DNA from: Crocinitomicaceae bacterium
Lineage (GTDB): Bacteria > Bacteroidota > Bacteroidia > Flavobacteriales_D > Parvicellaceae
Reading direction: 5' to 3'
DNA length: 63,304 nt
Assembly (NCBI GenBank): GCA_002723085.1
Contig: PBNK01000043.1
Coordinates: 1-63,304, forward strand
Below are positions 9,819-19,328 of this stretch, in pieces; positions within the stretch are counted from its first letter, which is position 1, and every line of letters begins with the position of its first letter. The translations under genes were made by a program, and so were the position numbers. A model generated the notes under the pieces. The model searched no databases and was not told where the DNA came from. It saw nothing but the letters and a program-made list of their open reading frames with translations.

Positions 9819-10513
9819 AGGAGGTTAAGTTGCTTATTTAAGTTTTCTTTGTATGCTTTTCCAATATGAATTTGTTTATTTGGAAGAACAACATAATTGT
9901 CTTCAATAGAGTTTATTTGATCTAACCTAACAATAAATGATCTTTGAATTCTAATAAATTCATTTGATGGAAGTTTTGATGCGATATCTTTCATGGTGCT
10001 AAGAATAGTATATTTATCTTGACCAGTATGAATTTGCATATAATTTCCTAATGCCTCAACCCAAATAATGTCTTTTAATCGAACTTGAATTAGTTTGGAA
10101 TCAGTTTTGATAAAAATTGTTTCATCTTTTGATGAAACAATGGCATTATTTTCTGTTTGGTTTCTTAATTTAAGTTTTTCAATTGTTTTAAGAAACCTAG
10201 CGTTTGTAACAGGTTTTTTAATAAAGTCTGTAACGTCATACTCATAGGATTCTAAAGCAAATTCATCATGAGAAGTTATCATGACAACTTGTGGAGAGAT
10301 ACTTAAATTTCTTAACAAATCCATTCCTCCCATTTTAGGCATCTCAACATCTAAAAAAATAACATCAACAGACTCCTTTTTTAAATAACTAAACGCGTCA
10401 AGTGCATTTTCAAAAGTTGCCACACAAGTAATATTGTTAATTTCAGAAATCATGTCGCTTATTACAGTTTGACATAGTTTGTCATCATCAACAATTATAC
10501 ATTTAAGCATCAA
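9815..10513 (-). CDS. LytTR-family response regulator
   Basis: DNA-binding response regulator: receiver at residues 1-120 and a LytTR domain at about 135-232. The receiver has the acidic pair DDD near residue 9, the phosphoacceptor Asp in VIFLDVEMPKMGG at about residue 55, and the switch Thr/Ser and Lys in MITSHDEFA and FIKKPV. LytTR features are IWVEALGNYMQIHT and FIRIQRSFIVRLDQI. It overlaps the hybrid kinase gene by four bases (start inside the kinase's stop), so the two are translationally coupled and likely form one signalling pair. It converges on the membrane protein gene. Confidence 0.92.
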   Translation of the reverse strand: MMLKCIIVDDDKLCQTVISDMISEINNITCVATFENALDAFSYLKKESVDVIFLDVEMPKMGGMDLLRNLSISPQVVMITSHDEFALESYEYDVTDFIKKPVTNARFLKTIEKLKLRNQTENNAIVSSKDETIFIKTDSKLIQVRLKDIIWVEALGNYMQIHTGQDKYTILSTMKDIASKLPSNEFIRIQRSFIVRLDQINSIEDNYVVLPNKQIHIGKAYKENLNKQLNLL

Positions 10514-13149
10514 AACGTTTTTAATAAGTTTATTTCGTTTACAAAAAGGGTTTCTAAAATAATTAATTCTTCATTTAAATCTAATGATTTTTTTTGTTCC
10601 ATTTTTAAAATGTGATCGCTTAATTTGGACAACCCCATCGTTAATGAAGCACCTTTCATCTTATGTAACTGATTTTTAATCAAAGTTTTATCTTTACTTT
10701 TCAAAGCCTTTTTAAAAATACTGAGGTCTTTTTTTGTTGACTCTTCAAAAATGGTAATGTATTTTTCTTTTTTCTTAGGGTCGTTTTGAGTTAAATTATC
10801 AAATGCTATATTTAATTTTTTATCTGACTTAATTAAAAGCTCTTTTATCTTGTTTTTTATTTGTTTTGCTTGAAATGGCTTAGAAATACAATCATTCATG
10901 CCCGCAATCAAACATTTATCTAAAACATCATTTACAACATGAGCGGTCATTCCTAAAATCGGAGTTTTAACTAAGTTCAATTTATTTCTTATTTCTTTAG
11001 CAGTTTCTATTCCGTTTTTGACTGGCATTTCAAGATCCATTATTATAATTTCATATGCCTTATCATTAGCTAATAAATCTAAAGCCTCTTGCCCATTCTT
11101 TACCCAATCAACAAAAATATTTTTTTCTTTATTTTTCAATAATGAAGAATATAATTCTCCGTTTAATAAATCGTCTTCCACTAAAAGAATTTTAATTTTT
11201 TCAAGAGATAAATTTATATTTTCGTTTAATTTTTGGTCATTAGAGTCAAGGTTGTTAATTGGAATACTAAAAGAAAAAACACTTCCTTTCCCAACAGAAG
11301 ATTCGACAGAAATTTCTCCGCCCATTATATCAATAATGTTTTTACATATTGAAAGACCAAGACCCGTTCCTCCATATTGTCTGGTTGTTGATTTATTTTC
11401 TTGAGTGTATGGATTAAAAATGGTTTTTAATTTATCGTTATTAATTCCGGAACCATTGTCTTTGACTTTAAAATCTATAAAGTTCTCAGATTTGCTTTTT
11501 CTTAGTTTTGCGTTAAGCAAAACCTCACCTCCTTTTGTAAATTTTATGGCGTTATCTAATAAGTTAACTAAAACTTGATGAATTCGAACAGGGTCACCAT
11601 TTATTTCTTCAGGTGTGTAATCGTCAATTTCTTTAATTAATTTTACGTTGTTATGTATAGCTTTTGAATTTAAAGCTATAAAAAGATCGTCTATTAATCT
11701 TTTAATGGAAAAAGGTATTTTCTCTAATGTGATTTTTCTTTTTTCAAGCTTAGCTAAATCCAAAATATCATTAACTAAAAACAAAATGTTGTTAGCACTT
11801 GTTTTTATAGATGATAGGTGTTTTTGTTGAGGTTTGTTTAAAGGCGAATTTTCTAAAAGTTCAGCTGAGCCAACAACCGCAGATAAAGGAGTTCTTATTT
11901 CGTGAGAGGTATATGCCAAGAAATCATCTTTTTCTTTTTGAATCAATAATATTTTTTCATTAGATTCTTCTAGTTTTTTTACAACTAATGATTTTGTTCT
12001 AAAAGCATAAAATAAAAGACCAATAAACAAGAAAAGGATAATTATAACACCACCTAATAACAATAAAAACGTATTCTTAAAATTAAGGTCTTTTTTATCT
12101 AAAACTATTTGTTGTTCTTTAAGCTTAAGATCACTTTTTGTTTTCTCTTTTTCTAAGATTAACTCTTTTTCTTGATCAGCAAGTTCGATAGCAACCTTTA
12201 ATTCCTCTTCTTCTTGAAGAATTTTAATAGTATTAAGTTGTTTTAAATAAAGCGCAGACTTTTTATAATTACCTTGATTTTCATAGAAAGAAGAAAGTTT
12301 AAGACACCCCACTTTAATTCCCGCTAAGTAAGAGTTTTCTTTTGCATTTTTTAGACCTTCTTCATAAAAGTTTTTTGCGTCATTGAATAACATTAACCTT
12401 TCTTTTATTTTTCCAGATTCATATAGTGTTTCGACCAAGGCTTGAACATTGTTTGTTTGACGATATAATTGAATGCTTTTTTGATAAAAATTTATAGCCA
12501 AATCATACTTTTCTAAATTTTGATATCGATGACCGATTATAGTAAAAAAACCAGCTTTAACATTGGGTATATTTATTATGTTTGTGTAAAAAATTGCTTT
12601 ATCTAAAATTTCAAGATTATTTTCATTTGCTTTATTTTTTTTAATATCAAAAGAGGCAATAAAAGCAGAAGCAATTAAACAATTATCTACTATTTTTTCC
12701 CCTATTTTTTTACAATTATCAAATTGATGTTTTGCTGTTATAGCATCCCCAGAACTATAATAGACATTACCAATTAAAATATGGTTCAGAGCAATTTCTT
12801 TCCATTTTTTTATAGATACAAATTTTTCTTCAGCAATTTTAAATTGCTCTAAAGCTCGAGTTAGCTCTCCCATTTCTAAATATACTTTACCGATTATTTG
12901 ATGAGCAAAAGAAATTTTAGCAATGTCATTACTTTGTAAAGACTTAGTTAAGTTTTCTTGAGCATAATAAAGTGATTTTTCAATGTCTTTTTTTAGGTAC
13001 GCACTAGAAAGTTCAGCGTTTAGGGCTAAATTTTTATCTCCCAAAATAGAATTATAAATCAATGACAACTCCTGATTGCTAATGCCCCAGCTTAAATTAA
13101 TATTTAAACAGCCAAAAAGTATGAAGATATTTCGTAAATGTCTTTTCAT
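10510..13149 (-). CDS. TPR-containing hybrid sensor histidine kinase with receiver and HPt
   Basis: Multidomain phosphorelay kinase. In order: signal-like segment, TPR array (about residues 30-330) presumably in the periplasm, coiled coil, one membrane helix (about 355-377), HisKA with the phospho-His in YTSHEIRTPLSAV (about 416), HATPase with NLLDNAIKFT and GTGLGLSIC, receiver with Asp in IIMDLEMPVKNG (about 705), and a C-terminal HPt with His in LHKMKGASLTMG (about 828). I start at the ATG at 13149, giving a proper signal sequence; the frame opens six codons earlier. All four relay residues are present, so the path H-D-H then to the coupled LytTR regulator is plausible. The TPR sensor's ligand is unknown. 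Confidence 0.93.
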   Translation of the reverse strand: MKRHLRNIFILFGCLNINLSWGISNQELSLIYNSILGDKNLALNAELSSAYLKKDIEKSLYYAQENLTKSLQSNDIAKISFAHQIIGKVYLEMGELTRALEQFKIAEEKFVSIKKWKEIALNHILIGNVYYSSGDAITAKHQFDNCKKIGEKIVDNCLIASAFIASFDIKKNKANENNLEILDKAIFYTNIINIPNVKAGFFTIIGHRYQNLEKYDLAINFYQKSIQLYRQTNNVQALVETLYESGKIKERLMLFNDAKNFYEEGLKNAKENSYLAGIKVGCLKLSSFYENQGNYKKSALYLKQLNTIKILQEEEELKVAIELADQEKELILEKEKTKSDLKLKEQQIVLDKKDLNFKNTFLLLLGGVIIILFLFIGLLFYAFRTKSLVVKKLEESNEKILLIQKEKDDFLAYTSHEIRTPLSAVVGSAELLENSPLNKPQQKHLSSIKTSANNILFLVNDILDLAKLEKRKITLEKIPFSIKRLIDDLFIALNSKAIHNNVKLIKEIDDYTPEEINGDPVRIHQVLVNLLDNAIKFTKGGEVLLNAKLRKSKSENFIDFKVKDNGSGINNDKLKTIFNPYTQENKSTTRQYGGTGLGLSICKNIIDIMGGEISVESSVGKGSVFSFSIPINNLDSNDQKLNENINLSLEKIKILLVEDDLLNGELYSSLLKNKEKNIFVDWVKNGQEALDLLANDKAYEIIIMDLEMPVKNGIETAKEIRNKLNLVKTPILGMTAHVVNDVLDKCLIAGMNDCISKPFQAKQIKNKIKELLIKSDKKLNIAFDNLTQNDPKKKEKYITIFEESTKKDLSIFKKALKSKDKTLIKNQLHKMKGASLTMGLSKLSDHILKMEQKKSLDLNEELIILETLFVNEINLLKTF

Positions 13150-13221
13150 AATAATAAGAAAAAGCAATTAAAAATAACGAAAAAGAAATAAGGCTACTTA
13201 ATTGTTTTTGTTTTAGCTATT

Positions 13222-13428
13222 TTATTCCTTTTCTTTTAAGACAACAGCAAATACAAAAAGGACAACAGCAGACGAACAAAAAACAACAATTAAAGACTCA
13301 ATTAATTTTTTAAAAACCTTATCAATACCCAAACCTAACCCCCATATTTCTAGTATAGCTATTAGGGTTGTAACCAAAACAATTGCTATAAGAAAATAAG
13401 AACTAATTTTTTTAATTTTAGAATTCAT
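13222..13428 (-). CDS. Small two-helix membrane protein
   Basis: Unknown function. The 68-residue product has a basic N terminus, a first helix at about residues 12-32, an amphipathic middle (GIDKVFKKLIESL) and a second helix at about 44-63 ending in KEKE. It lies upstream of the hybrid kinase in the same direction, with a 72-base gap to the chosen kinase start, so it could share its message. Clean start and stop and a sensible hydrophobic profile support a real gene, but no family was recognised. Confidence 0.65.
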   Translation of the reverse strand: MNSKIKKISSYFLIAIVLVTTLIAILEIWGLGLGIDKVFKKLIESLIVVFCSSAVVLFVFAVVLKEKE

Positions 13429-13554
13429 AATTTAATTTATATATAAAATTAAAAACAACTAATTGTTACTCAAAAAAATTGATTATGATATTCAATTTAG
13501 GAATTTTCTTTATAAGTATATAAATATTAATTAAATTTAGTATAATGAATCTAT

Positions 13555-16485
13555 ATGAAGACTACATTAAACCCGATATTATTTTTTTTCTTATTTCCAT
13601 TTAGCATTGCTTACTCGCAAAATGTAGTTCAACTTTTTGTAGAGGATTTTAACCAGCCCACTGTTTCATGGTTTTTAAATGACAGTGTCTCAGGACCAAA
13701 TATTGGAACAAATAACTGGATTATTAATAATCAATACGATGGGTTTGGGTTGGCCCCTAACACTCCAAATCAAACAAATACATTTGGTGGGACAATTAGT
13801 AATGCTCCATTTAGTGGTTATGCTCATATTCATGACTCTACAATAGTTAATTCGGCATCTAATTCAAATTATAATGGAACAATTTCGTCAGATACTTATT
13901 TAGTTATGTCAGATGGGATTTGCACAAAAGGCTTAAGTAACGTTGAGCTTTCCTTCTTTTATATTTGTGAAGGAAATACAAACTCTTATGGAGAAGTATA
14001 TTACAGTACAGGAGTTTCTGGTTGGACAAAAGTGGGAGCAGCTAAGTATAATAATAAAAGCCAATGGAAATATGAACAAATTACAGACTTAAATTTTAGC
14101 GATGCTTATGATTTGAAATTTGCTTTTAGGTGGGTGAATGATTCATCATCGTTACCAAGCAATGTAGCCTTTGGTATAGACGACATCCATATTGTAGGAA
14201 TATACGATACCATTATTAATCCAATTACTATTGATTTTATTTATATAGATACAGTTGTATGTCCAGGTAATAATTTGTTAATGAATTTTCAATTATCTGA
14301 TACACTATGCGATGGTTCTTATCACATAGAAATGTCTGATCAAAATGGAAACTTTAACCCTCCTTTATCCACATGGATTACCAATATAAATTACCCGTCT
14401 ATTTCTTCTTTTGTGAGCTTGTCAATACCATTTACAACCCCCCCCTCATCTTGTTACAAATTTAGGGTTAAAAGAATATCTCCATTGCCTTATATTGTTG
14501 GAACAATAAGCGTATGTGTAGATGTTCAGTCTTGTCCAAATGTTATAACATGTACAGACCCACCAGCTGTTGCTATGGATACAAATGCAGTTTGTATTTC
14601 TAGTGTAATGGACGTGCCTTTTTGGTCTACAGGGGTTTACAACCCTAATAATACTTATTTAGCTCAACTTTCTGATTCATCAGGAAGCTTTGCTAGCCCA
14701 ACAAATATTGGATCATTAAATGATAATACCACTTATGACCCTGCTTTAGTTCCGTCACCAGGATCTGTAAGCAGCGTTATTCCAACTGTTCCTCCAGGGT
14801 GTAATTATTATGTTAGGGTTGTTTCTTCTAGTCCAAACACTGTAGGTTCTTCATGGGGCCCATTTTGTATCCAAGAATGTGATATAGGCTCAAATAATTG
14901 CACAGATATTAGTGCCTGCCCTGGAGACTCTGGCCTAACGGTATCTATCCCTGTCGATATTAATGTCTGGGACTCATTAACTTCTTATTACCCTGGAAAT
15001 ACATTTAGTGTTCAAGTTTTAGATATGATGAATTTTAGCGCTTTGAACACTGGAGGGTTGGGCGCTACATTAGACACTCAATCAGCAATAATTAACCTTC
15101 ACATCCCTCCTTGTGATAGTTTATCTTATTATGGATTAACCAGTATGGGATTTCCTGGTGGGGCATTTTATTTAAGAATTGTGGCAGATAGCGCTTCAAA
15201 TATGGAGCAAACACTTGGTTGTGTTGTTCATTTCTCATTGGGATGTCCTAGTCAAACTTCTTTTGATTTGGTCCCCGCTTTTCCTTGGTCAACTTATGCT
15301 GATACTGTATTGTGTGTTGGCGATCCTATTTTTGTCAGGGTGAATAATTATAATCCATCATCTTCATTTATGTATTTTATTGATGGAAATTCATTTCCTC
15401 CAAATAACCCTCCAGCCATGTTAGGAATTTACTGGACTAGCCCTGGTCTCCATGTTTTAACTTTAGAAGAAACTCATATTGGATGTGTAGGACCTTTATC
15501 AAACCCAATGGATGTTTACGTCATTCAGGCGCCTCAAACCGTAATGTTAGGTCCTGACACTGTTTGTATAGGTGATACGGCCGATTTCTTAGTTCAATTT
15601 TACAATGCAACTTACTACGATTGGAATACGTCTTCATCGGGCGGAATTGTTGATACTGGAAATAATGAAGTAAGTGTTTTGTTTGATACCACAGGAACTT
15701 TTACTATTAATGTTAATGCTCTAAATCAATGTGGAAACAGCAGTAGCTCTGTTGATGTTGCTGTTGTAGATCAATTTCACTTAAGCTCATTTGGAGATAC
15801 TATTGGTTGTGAAGGAGACTCCTTGATTTTATTTGCTGACGGTCAAGGCTCTTTTACATGGGACAATTTATTTACGGGCTATGTATATGAAGATGTATTT
15901 ACAATTAATAAAGACACTATTATTTTAATGGCAGATAATTATTGTGGACAAATAATAGATACTGTGGCACTTGTTGTAATACCCACTTCTTTATTAGACC
16001 TGGGGCCAGATACCACTATTTTTGCAGGAGAAACCATTTCTTTTTCTTCAAATTTACCTGGAAATTATCAATGGACACCTTCAGAAGGTATTGACTGTTC
16101 AACATGTTCATCAGTTGTTTTTAGCCCAGAAGAGACAACCACTTTTATTTTACAAATCGACACAATAGGTTGTATAAGCCAAGATGAAATAATCATTAAT
16201 GTAGAAATATCAGGAGATGTTTCGGTTCCGAATTTATTTACTCCAAATGGAGATAATGTAAATGATTTACTTAAAATATATGGATATAGCATTGAAGAAT
16301 TAGATTTTAGAATTTTTGATAGGTGGGGTGAAATGGTATTTAAAACAAACTCCATTTTAGACGCTTGGGATGGAAAATTCAATGGCGTGGAGTTAAACAC
16401 AGCAGTTTTTGTTTATTCTTTGAAAGTTAAGTACAAAGATGGAAGAGAAGTAGTTCAACATGGAAACATAACATTAGTTAAATGA
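13555..16485 (+). CDS. Large T9SS type B surface protein (CHU_C / gliding-associated C-terminal domain)
   Basis: Secreted adhesin-like protein of 976 residues. The signal peptide ends near SIAYSQN. Residues about 25-215 form a jelly-roll-like domain (FEDFNQP-type start, YSTGVSGWTKVG). Several Ig/PKD-like beta modules with cysteine pairs follow. The last 90 residues are a type B sorting domain with the diagnostic FTPNGDNVNDLLKI, FRIFDRWGEMVF and NTAVFVYSLKVKYKDG. Such proteins are exported by the type IX system and usually need a PorP/SprF partner. The partner gene follows with a four-base ATGA overlap. No enzyme domain was recognised. Confidence 0.92.
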   Translation: MKTTLNPILFFFLFPFSIAYSQNVVQLFVEDFNQPTVSWFLNDSVSGPNIGTNNWIINNQYDGFGLAPNTPNQTNTFGGTISNAPFSGYAHIHDSTIVNSASNSNYNGTISSDTYLVMSDGICTKGLSNVELSFFYICEGNTNSYGEVYYSTGVSGWTKVGAAKYNNKSQWKYEQITDLNFSDAYDLKFAFRWVNDSSSLPSNVAFGIDDIHIVGIYDTIINPITIDFIYIDTVVCPGNNLLMNFQLSDTLCDGSYHIEMSDQNGNFNPPLSTWITNINYPSISSFVSLSIPFTTPPSSCYKFRVKRISPLPYIVGTISVCVDVQSCPNVITCTDPPAVAMDTNAVCISSVMDVPFWSTGVYNPNNTYLAQLSDSSGSFASPTNIGSLNDNTTYDPALVPSPGSVSSVIPTVPPGCNYYVRVVSSSPNTVGSSWGPFCIQECDIGSNNCTDISACPGDSGLTVSIPVDINVWDSLTSYYPGNTFSVQVLDMMNFSALNTGGLGATLDTQSAIINLHIPPCDSLSYYGLTSMGFPGGAFYLRIVADSASNMEQTLGCVVHFSLGCPSQTSFDLVPAFPWSTYADTVLCVGDPIFVRVNNYNPSSSFMYFIDGNSFPPNNPPAMLGIYWTSPGLHVLTLEETHIGCVGPLSNPMDVYVIQAPQTVMLGPDTVCIGDTADFLVQFYNATYYDWNTSSSGGIVDTGNNEVSVLFDTTGTFTINVNALNQCGNSSSSVDVAVVDQFHLSSFGDTIGCEGDSLILFADGQGSFTWDNLFTGYVYEDVFTINKDTIILMADNYCGQIIDTVALVVIPTSLLDLGPDTTIFAGETISFSSNLPGNYQWTPSEGIDCSTCSSVVFSPEETTTFILQIDTIGCISQDEIIINVEISGDVSVPNLFTPNGDNVNDLLKIYGYSIEELDFRIFDRWGEMVFKTNSILDAWDGKFNGVELNTAVFVYSLKVKYKDGREVVQHGNITLVK

Positions 16486-17522
16486 AAAAGATATTAATCA
16501 TACTGTTTTTATCAAACGGTATTTCAATAGTTGGGCAAGACGTTCATTTTTCACAGTTTTATAACTCTCCTTTAACAATTAATCCAGCTAATGCTGGTGC
16601 TTTTAATGGCGATATAAGAGCGTATTCAAATTATAGAAATCAATGGTCTAGTATTCAGTCGGCATATAAAACATATAGTTTTAGTGTAGAATCACAATTA
16701 TTAAAATATAAATGGCCTAACAATTACTTAGGAATAGGATTAAATTTTTTTAATGACAAGGCTGGTGATTTAGGATTAGGTCTTTCACAAACGAATCTTA
16801 CTGTTTCTAGCATTTTAGCCCTTAGCCCAGATTTAACAATGACTGTTGGAATTCAGCCATCTTATATGCAATACAGCATTGATTATACAAATGCTTTGAC
16901 AAGTAATCAATATGTAAATGGAGGTTTTAACCCCAATTTACCAACAGGAGAAACAAATTTAAATAACGGATTTTCTTTTTTTGATGTTAGCACAGGCTGT
17001 ACGTTTAATTATGCTAGAGGAGAATCGAATATTGCCTCTCATGACATGTTAATTATTAATGTTGGATTTTCTTTCTCACATGTAAATAGGTCTGTATTAG
17101 ACTTTGGAACTGTTGAAGAATTATATCCTAAAATTATAGCACATGGCAATTCTAATATTGGTATTGTTAATTCAAAGCTAAGCATTATGCCTAGTTATTT
17201 AGTTGTATTACAAGGCCCTCAAAAAGAAATAACCGCTGGAAGCATGGTCCGATTATTTATTACAGAATCTTCAAGATATACAGGAAATATCAGTGAGTCT
17301 GCAATCTTGTTTGGAGGACATTACAGATGGAAAGATGCGATGATAACCTCCTTGGGTTATCAATTAGGAGAATATATGATTCAAATCAGTTATGATATAA
17401 ACCTATCAAGTTTAAACAGATCAATAAGATATAGAGGAGGCTTTGAAATTTCTTTAAAATATACTAATCCTGAAATTTTTGGAGCAGGAAGGTCTTCATC
17501 TCTTGACCCAAAATTTATGTAG
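16482..17522 (+). CDS. PorP/SprF family outer-membrane protein
   Basis: Outer-membrane beta-barrel partner of type B T9SS substrates. The 346-residue product has a signal peptide followed by the family signature HFSQFYNSPLTINPANAG and YRNQWSSI, then alternating beta strands to the end. In flavobacteria, SprF-like proteins are encoded next to the large adhesin they help to export or attach, as SprF is next to SprB. The four-base overlap with the preceding adhesin gene fits exactly that arrangement, so a dedicated pair is a strong inference. Confidence 0.92.
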   Translation: MKKILIILFLSNGISIVGQDVHFSQFYNSPLTINPANAGAFNGDIRAYSNYRNQWSSIQSAYKTYSFSVESQLLKYKWPNNYLGIGLNFFNDKAGDLGLGLSQTNLTVSSILALSPDLTMTVGIQPSYMQYSIDYTNALTSNQYVNGGFNPNLPTGETNLNNGFSFFDVSTGCTFNYARGESNIASHDMLIINVGFSFSHVNRSVLDFGTVEELYPKIIAHGNSNIGIVNSKLSIMPSYLVVLQGPQKEITAGSMVRLFITESSRYTGNISESAILFGGHYRWKDAMITSLGYQLGEYMIQISYDINLSSLNRSIRYRGGFEISLKYTNPEIFGAGRSSSLDPKFM

Positions 17523-17523
17523 C

Positions 17524-18036
17524 TTAAAGAATAGGAACAGAAATTTTAATTAAAATTTTGCTGTCATCTCTATTTTTTTGTGTTTTAATTTTATAATCGT
17601 TTGAGTAAACAACACACTTGCCAAGAAAAACACCTTTATCAAACTTAAAAGTTATCTCTTCATCATTTGATATGTCTTTAATGGTCATTTTTCCTTTCAT
17701 TACATATTCTTCATTAACCAAAGAAAGGCTTTCGCTTTTAAAAATAATTTCTGGATATTTTTCCGTATCAAAATAATCAGGAGCATTTAAATGAGCATCT
17801 CTTGTTTTATTTCCTGTGTTTATAGTTGAAATATTAGCCCTTCCTTCAAAATAAGATTTTGATAAATCTGAAGGGTCAAATTTAATGGTCCCCTTTACGC
17901 CATTAATAGTCCCAACAGCATCTTCACTAACATAATTGAATTCAACTATTGATTTTTCTGAGTTAATAGAGTATTCCTGAGCTTTTAGTGTTGATATTGT
18001 TAACAAACAAAATAGAGATAGAATTATTTTTTTCAT
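17524..18036 (-). CDS. YceI-family periplasmic lipid-binding protein
   Basis: YceI-like lipocalin fold that binds isoprenoid or other lipophilic molecules. The signal peptide ends at LKAQE; residues about 22-168 carry the family pattern SxVEFNYVSEDAVGTINGVKGTIKFD, followed by NKTRDAHLNAPDYFDTEKYPEIIFKS split over two strands, and end in I(L/V)IKISVPI. The length of 170 residues is normal. It lies 11 bases after the DUF5777-like barrel gene on the same strand, so the two are likely co-transcribed. Confidence 0.9.
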   Translation of the reverse strand: MKKIILSLFCLLTISTLKAQEYSINSEKSIVEFNYVSEDAVGTINGVKGTIKFDPSDLSKSYFEGRANISTINTGNKTRDAHLNAPDYFDTEKYPEIIFKSESLSLVNEEYVMKGKMTIKDISNDEEITFKFDKGVFLGKCVVYSNDYKIKTQKNRDDSKILIKISVPIL

Positions 18037-18047
18037 AGTTTTTATTA

Positions 18048-18926
18048 TTAAGTATTAAATTTTCTAGCGATGGTAAATCCAAATCTGAACTCACCTTTCG
18101 ACCATTTACTATTGGTATAAGGAATAAATTGACCTTCACCAATTCCTCTTGAATTTACAAAATTCAATAAGAAAACATGTCCGTAAGTATTTATCTCAAT
18201 TCCCATGCCAAAAGGGTTATTGTATTCGTTTTTTCTGTATTCAGTAGTATTTAGATTGGCGAAATATTCACCAATTAAACTTACTTTTTTAAATAAATGT
18301 AAACGAAAAACTGTTCCCAAATGAGGAATTAAATTTTGATCTTGATAATTAACTAAATTTCTGTAAGTAAAACCCGGACTAATTTGCATAGTTAATCTGT
18401 CAATAGGCTTCATCCCAATAAGCAATTCATTATGATAGCTTATTCGGTGAGAAAAAAAATTAAAATTAGTTAAATCACTACTTAACCCAGAGCTCCTCAT
18501 TGAAGTAAAAAAAGCTTTTGATGATAAAGTTATTTTAAATGGTATTTTTTCAGATTCATATAACAAAAATTTAAAAAGACCATCCCAAACCTCTAAAAAA
18601 GGTCCAGCACCTTTTGACCGTCCCCCTCCAATCATAATTTTATCTGTTAATCCATATTCAAGCCCAATTCTAATGTCTGATGAATTGTCTAATCCAAAAA
18701 GTGTTCTGTAAGATTGTGTTGTTGCAATGTCTCCAAAACGATGGGTAATTCGAAGGTCCAGAATTTCTTTTTCAAGAACATTAACAGTATGCCCATTAAT
18801 TGCTCTAGTGTCAAGGAAAAGGGTGTTGTCCTTTTTTTTCGACTTAAAGTCCCATTCTTCTTGAGCAATTATTATATTAATTGACAATAAAGGAGCAATT
18901 AGAATGAGTCTAAATATTGAAGCCAT
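18048..18926 (-). CDS. DUF5777-like outer-membrane beta-barrel protein
   Basis: Predicted barrel of 292 residues with an N-terminal signal segment. Features that recall the DUF5777 family are TRAINGHTVNVLEKEILDLR, HRFGD, LFGLDNSSDIRIGLEYG and a C-terminal strand ending in an aromatic-containing FTIARKF. Function is unproven. In Bacteroidota such genes often sit beside YceI-like and cytochrome-like genes, as here, which hints at a shared respiratory or lipid role. It diverges from the CxxCH lipoprotein gene across a short gap of 50 bases. Confidence 0.8.
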   Translation of the reverse strand: MASIFRLILIAPLLSINIIIAQEEWDFKSKKKDNTLFLDTRAINGHTVNVLEKEILDLRITHRFGDIATTQSYRTLFGLDNSSDIRIGLEYGLTDKIMIGGGRSKGAGPFLEVWDGLFKFLLYESEKIPFKITLSSKAFFTSMRSSGLSSDLTNFNFFSHRISYHNELLIGMKPIDRLTMQISPGFTYRNLVNYQDQNLIPHLGTVFRLHLFKKVSLIGEYFANLNTTEYRKNEYNNPFGMGIEINTYGHVFLLNFVNSRGIGEGQFIPYTNSKWSKGEFRFGFTIARKFNT

Positions 18927-18976
18927 AGTTGTTAATCAAAGCAATTTTATATAACTTTTCAAGAGTATAACTCATT

Positions 18977-19306
18977 ATGAAAGATAGTGTAATATTTTAT
19001 ATTTTTTTAATCTTAGTTCATATTTCTTGTTCTAAAAATAAAACTGACCCACCCTTGCCTTGTCAAGAAAACCCATCTTTTGATTTAGAAATTAAAAATA
19101 TTTTTATTGATAATTGTATGTCTTGTCACAATTCATCAACTAATTTTGCTGGTGTTGTTTTAGAAGATTATTCATCTATACTATTGAATGTAGATCACTC
19201 AATTGAAGAAATCCAAAATGGAACAATGCCCCCATCTGGAATTATAGATGATACTTTAATCAGCGCAATTAATTGTTGGATACAAAATGGAATGCCAAAT
19301 AATTAA
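18977..19306 (+). CDS. Lipoprotein with a single CxxCH haem-attachment motif
   Basis: Small predicted lipoprotein, 109 residues. The lipobox is VHISC near residue 19. It carries CMSCH at about residues 47-51 followed by a distal methionine in NGTMPPSG (about 80), the usual spacing for a mono-haem c-type cytochrome whose axial ligands are His and Met. The domain resembles short planctomycete-type cytochrome c modules. It could be an electron carrier in the periplasm working with the adjacent thioredoxin-like protein, which starts 22 bases downstream, but the partner is inferred. Covalent haem was not demonstrated. Confidence 0.78.
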   Translation: MKDSVIFYIFLILVHISCSKNKTDPPLPCQENPSFDLEIKNIFIDNCMSCHNSSTNFAGVVLEDYSSILLNVDHSIEEIQNGTMPPSGIIDDTLISAINCWIQNGMPNN

Positions 19307-19328
19307 CCATAACCAATAATTTTTTACT

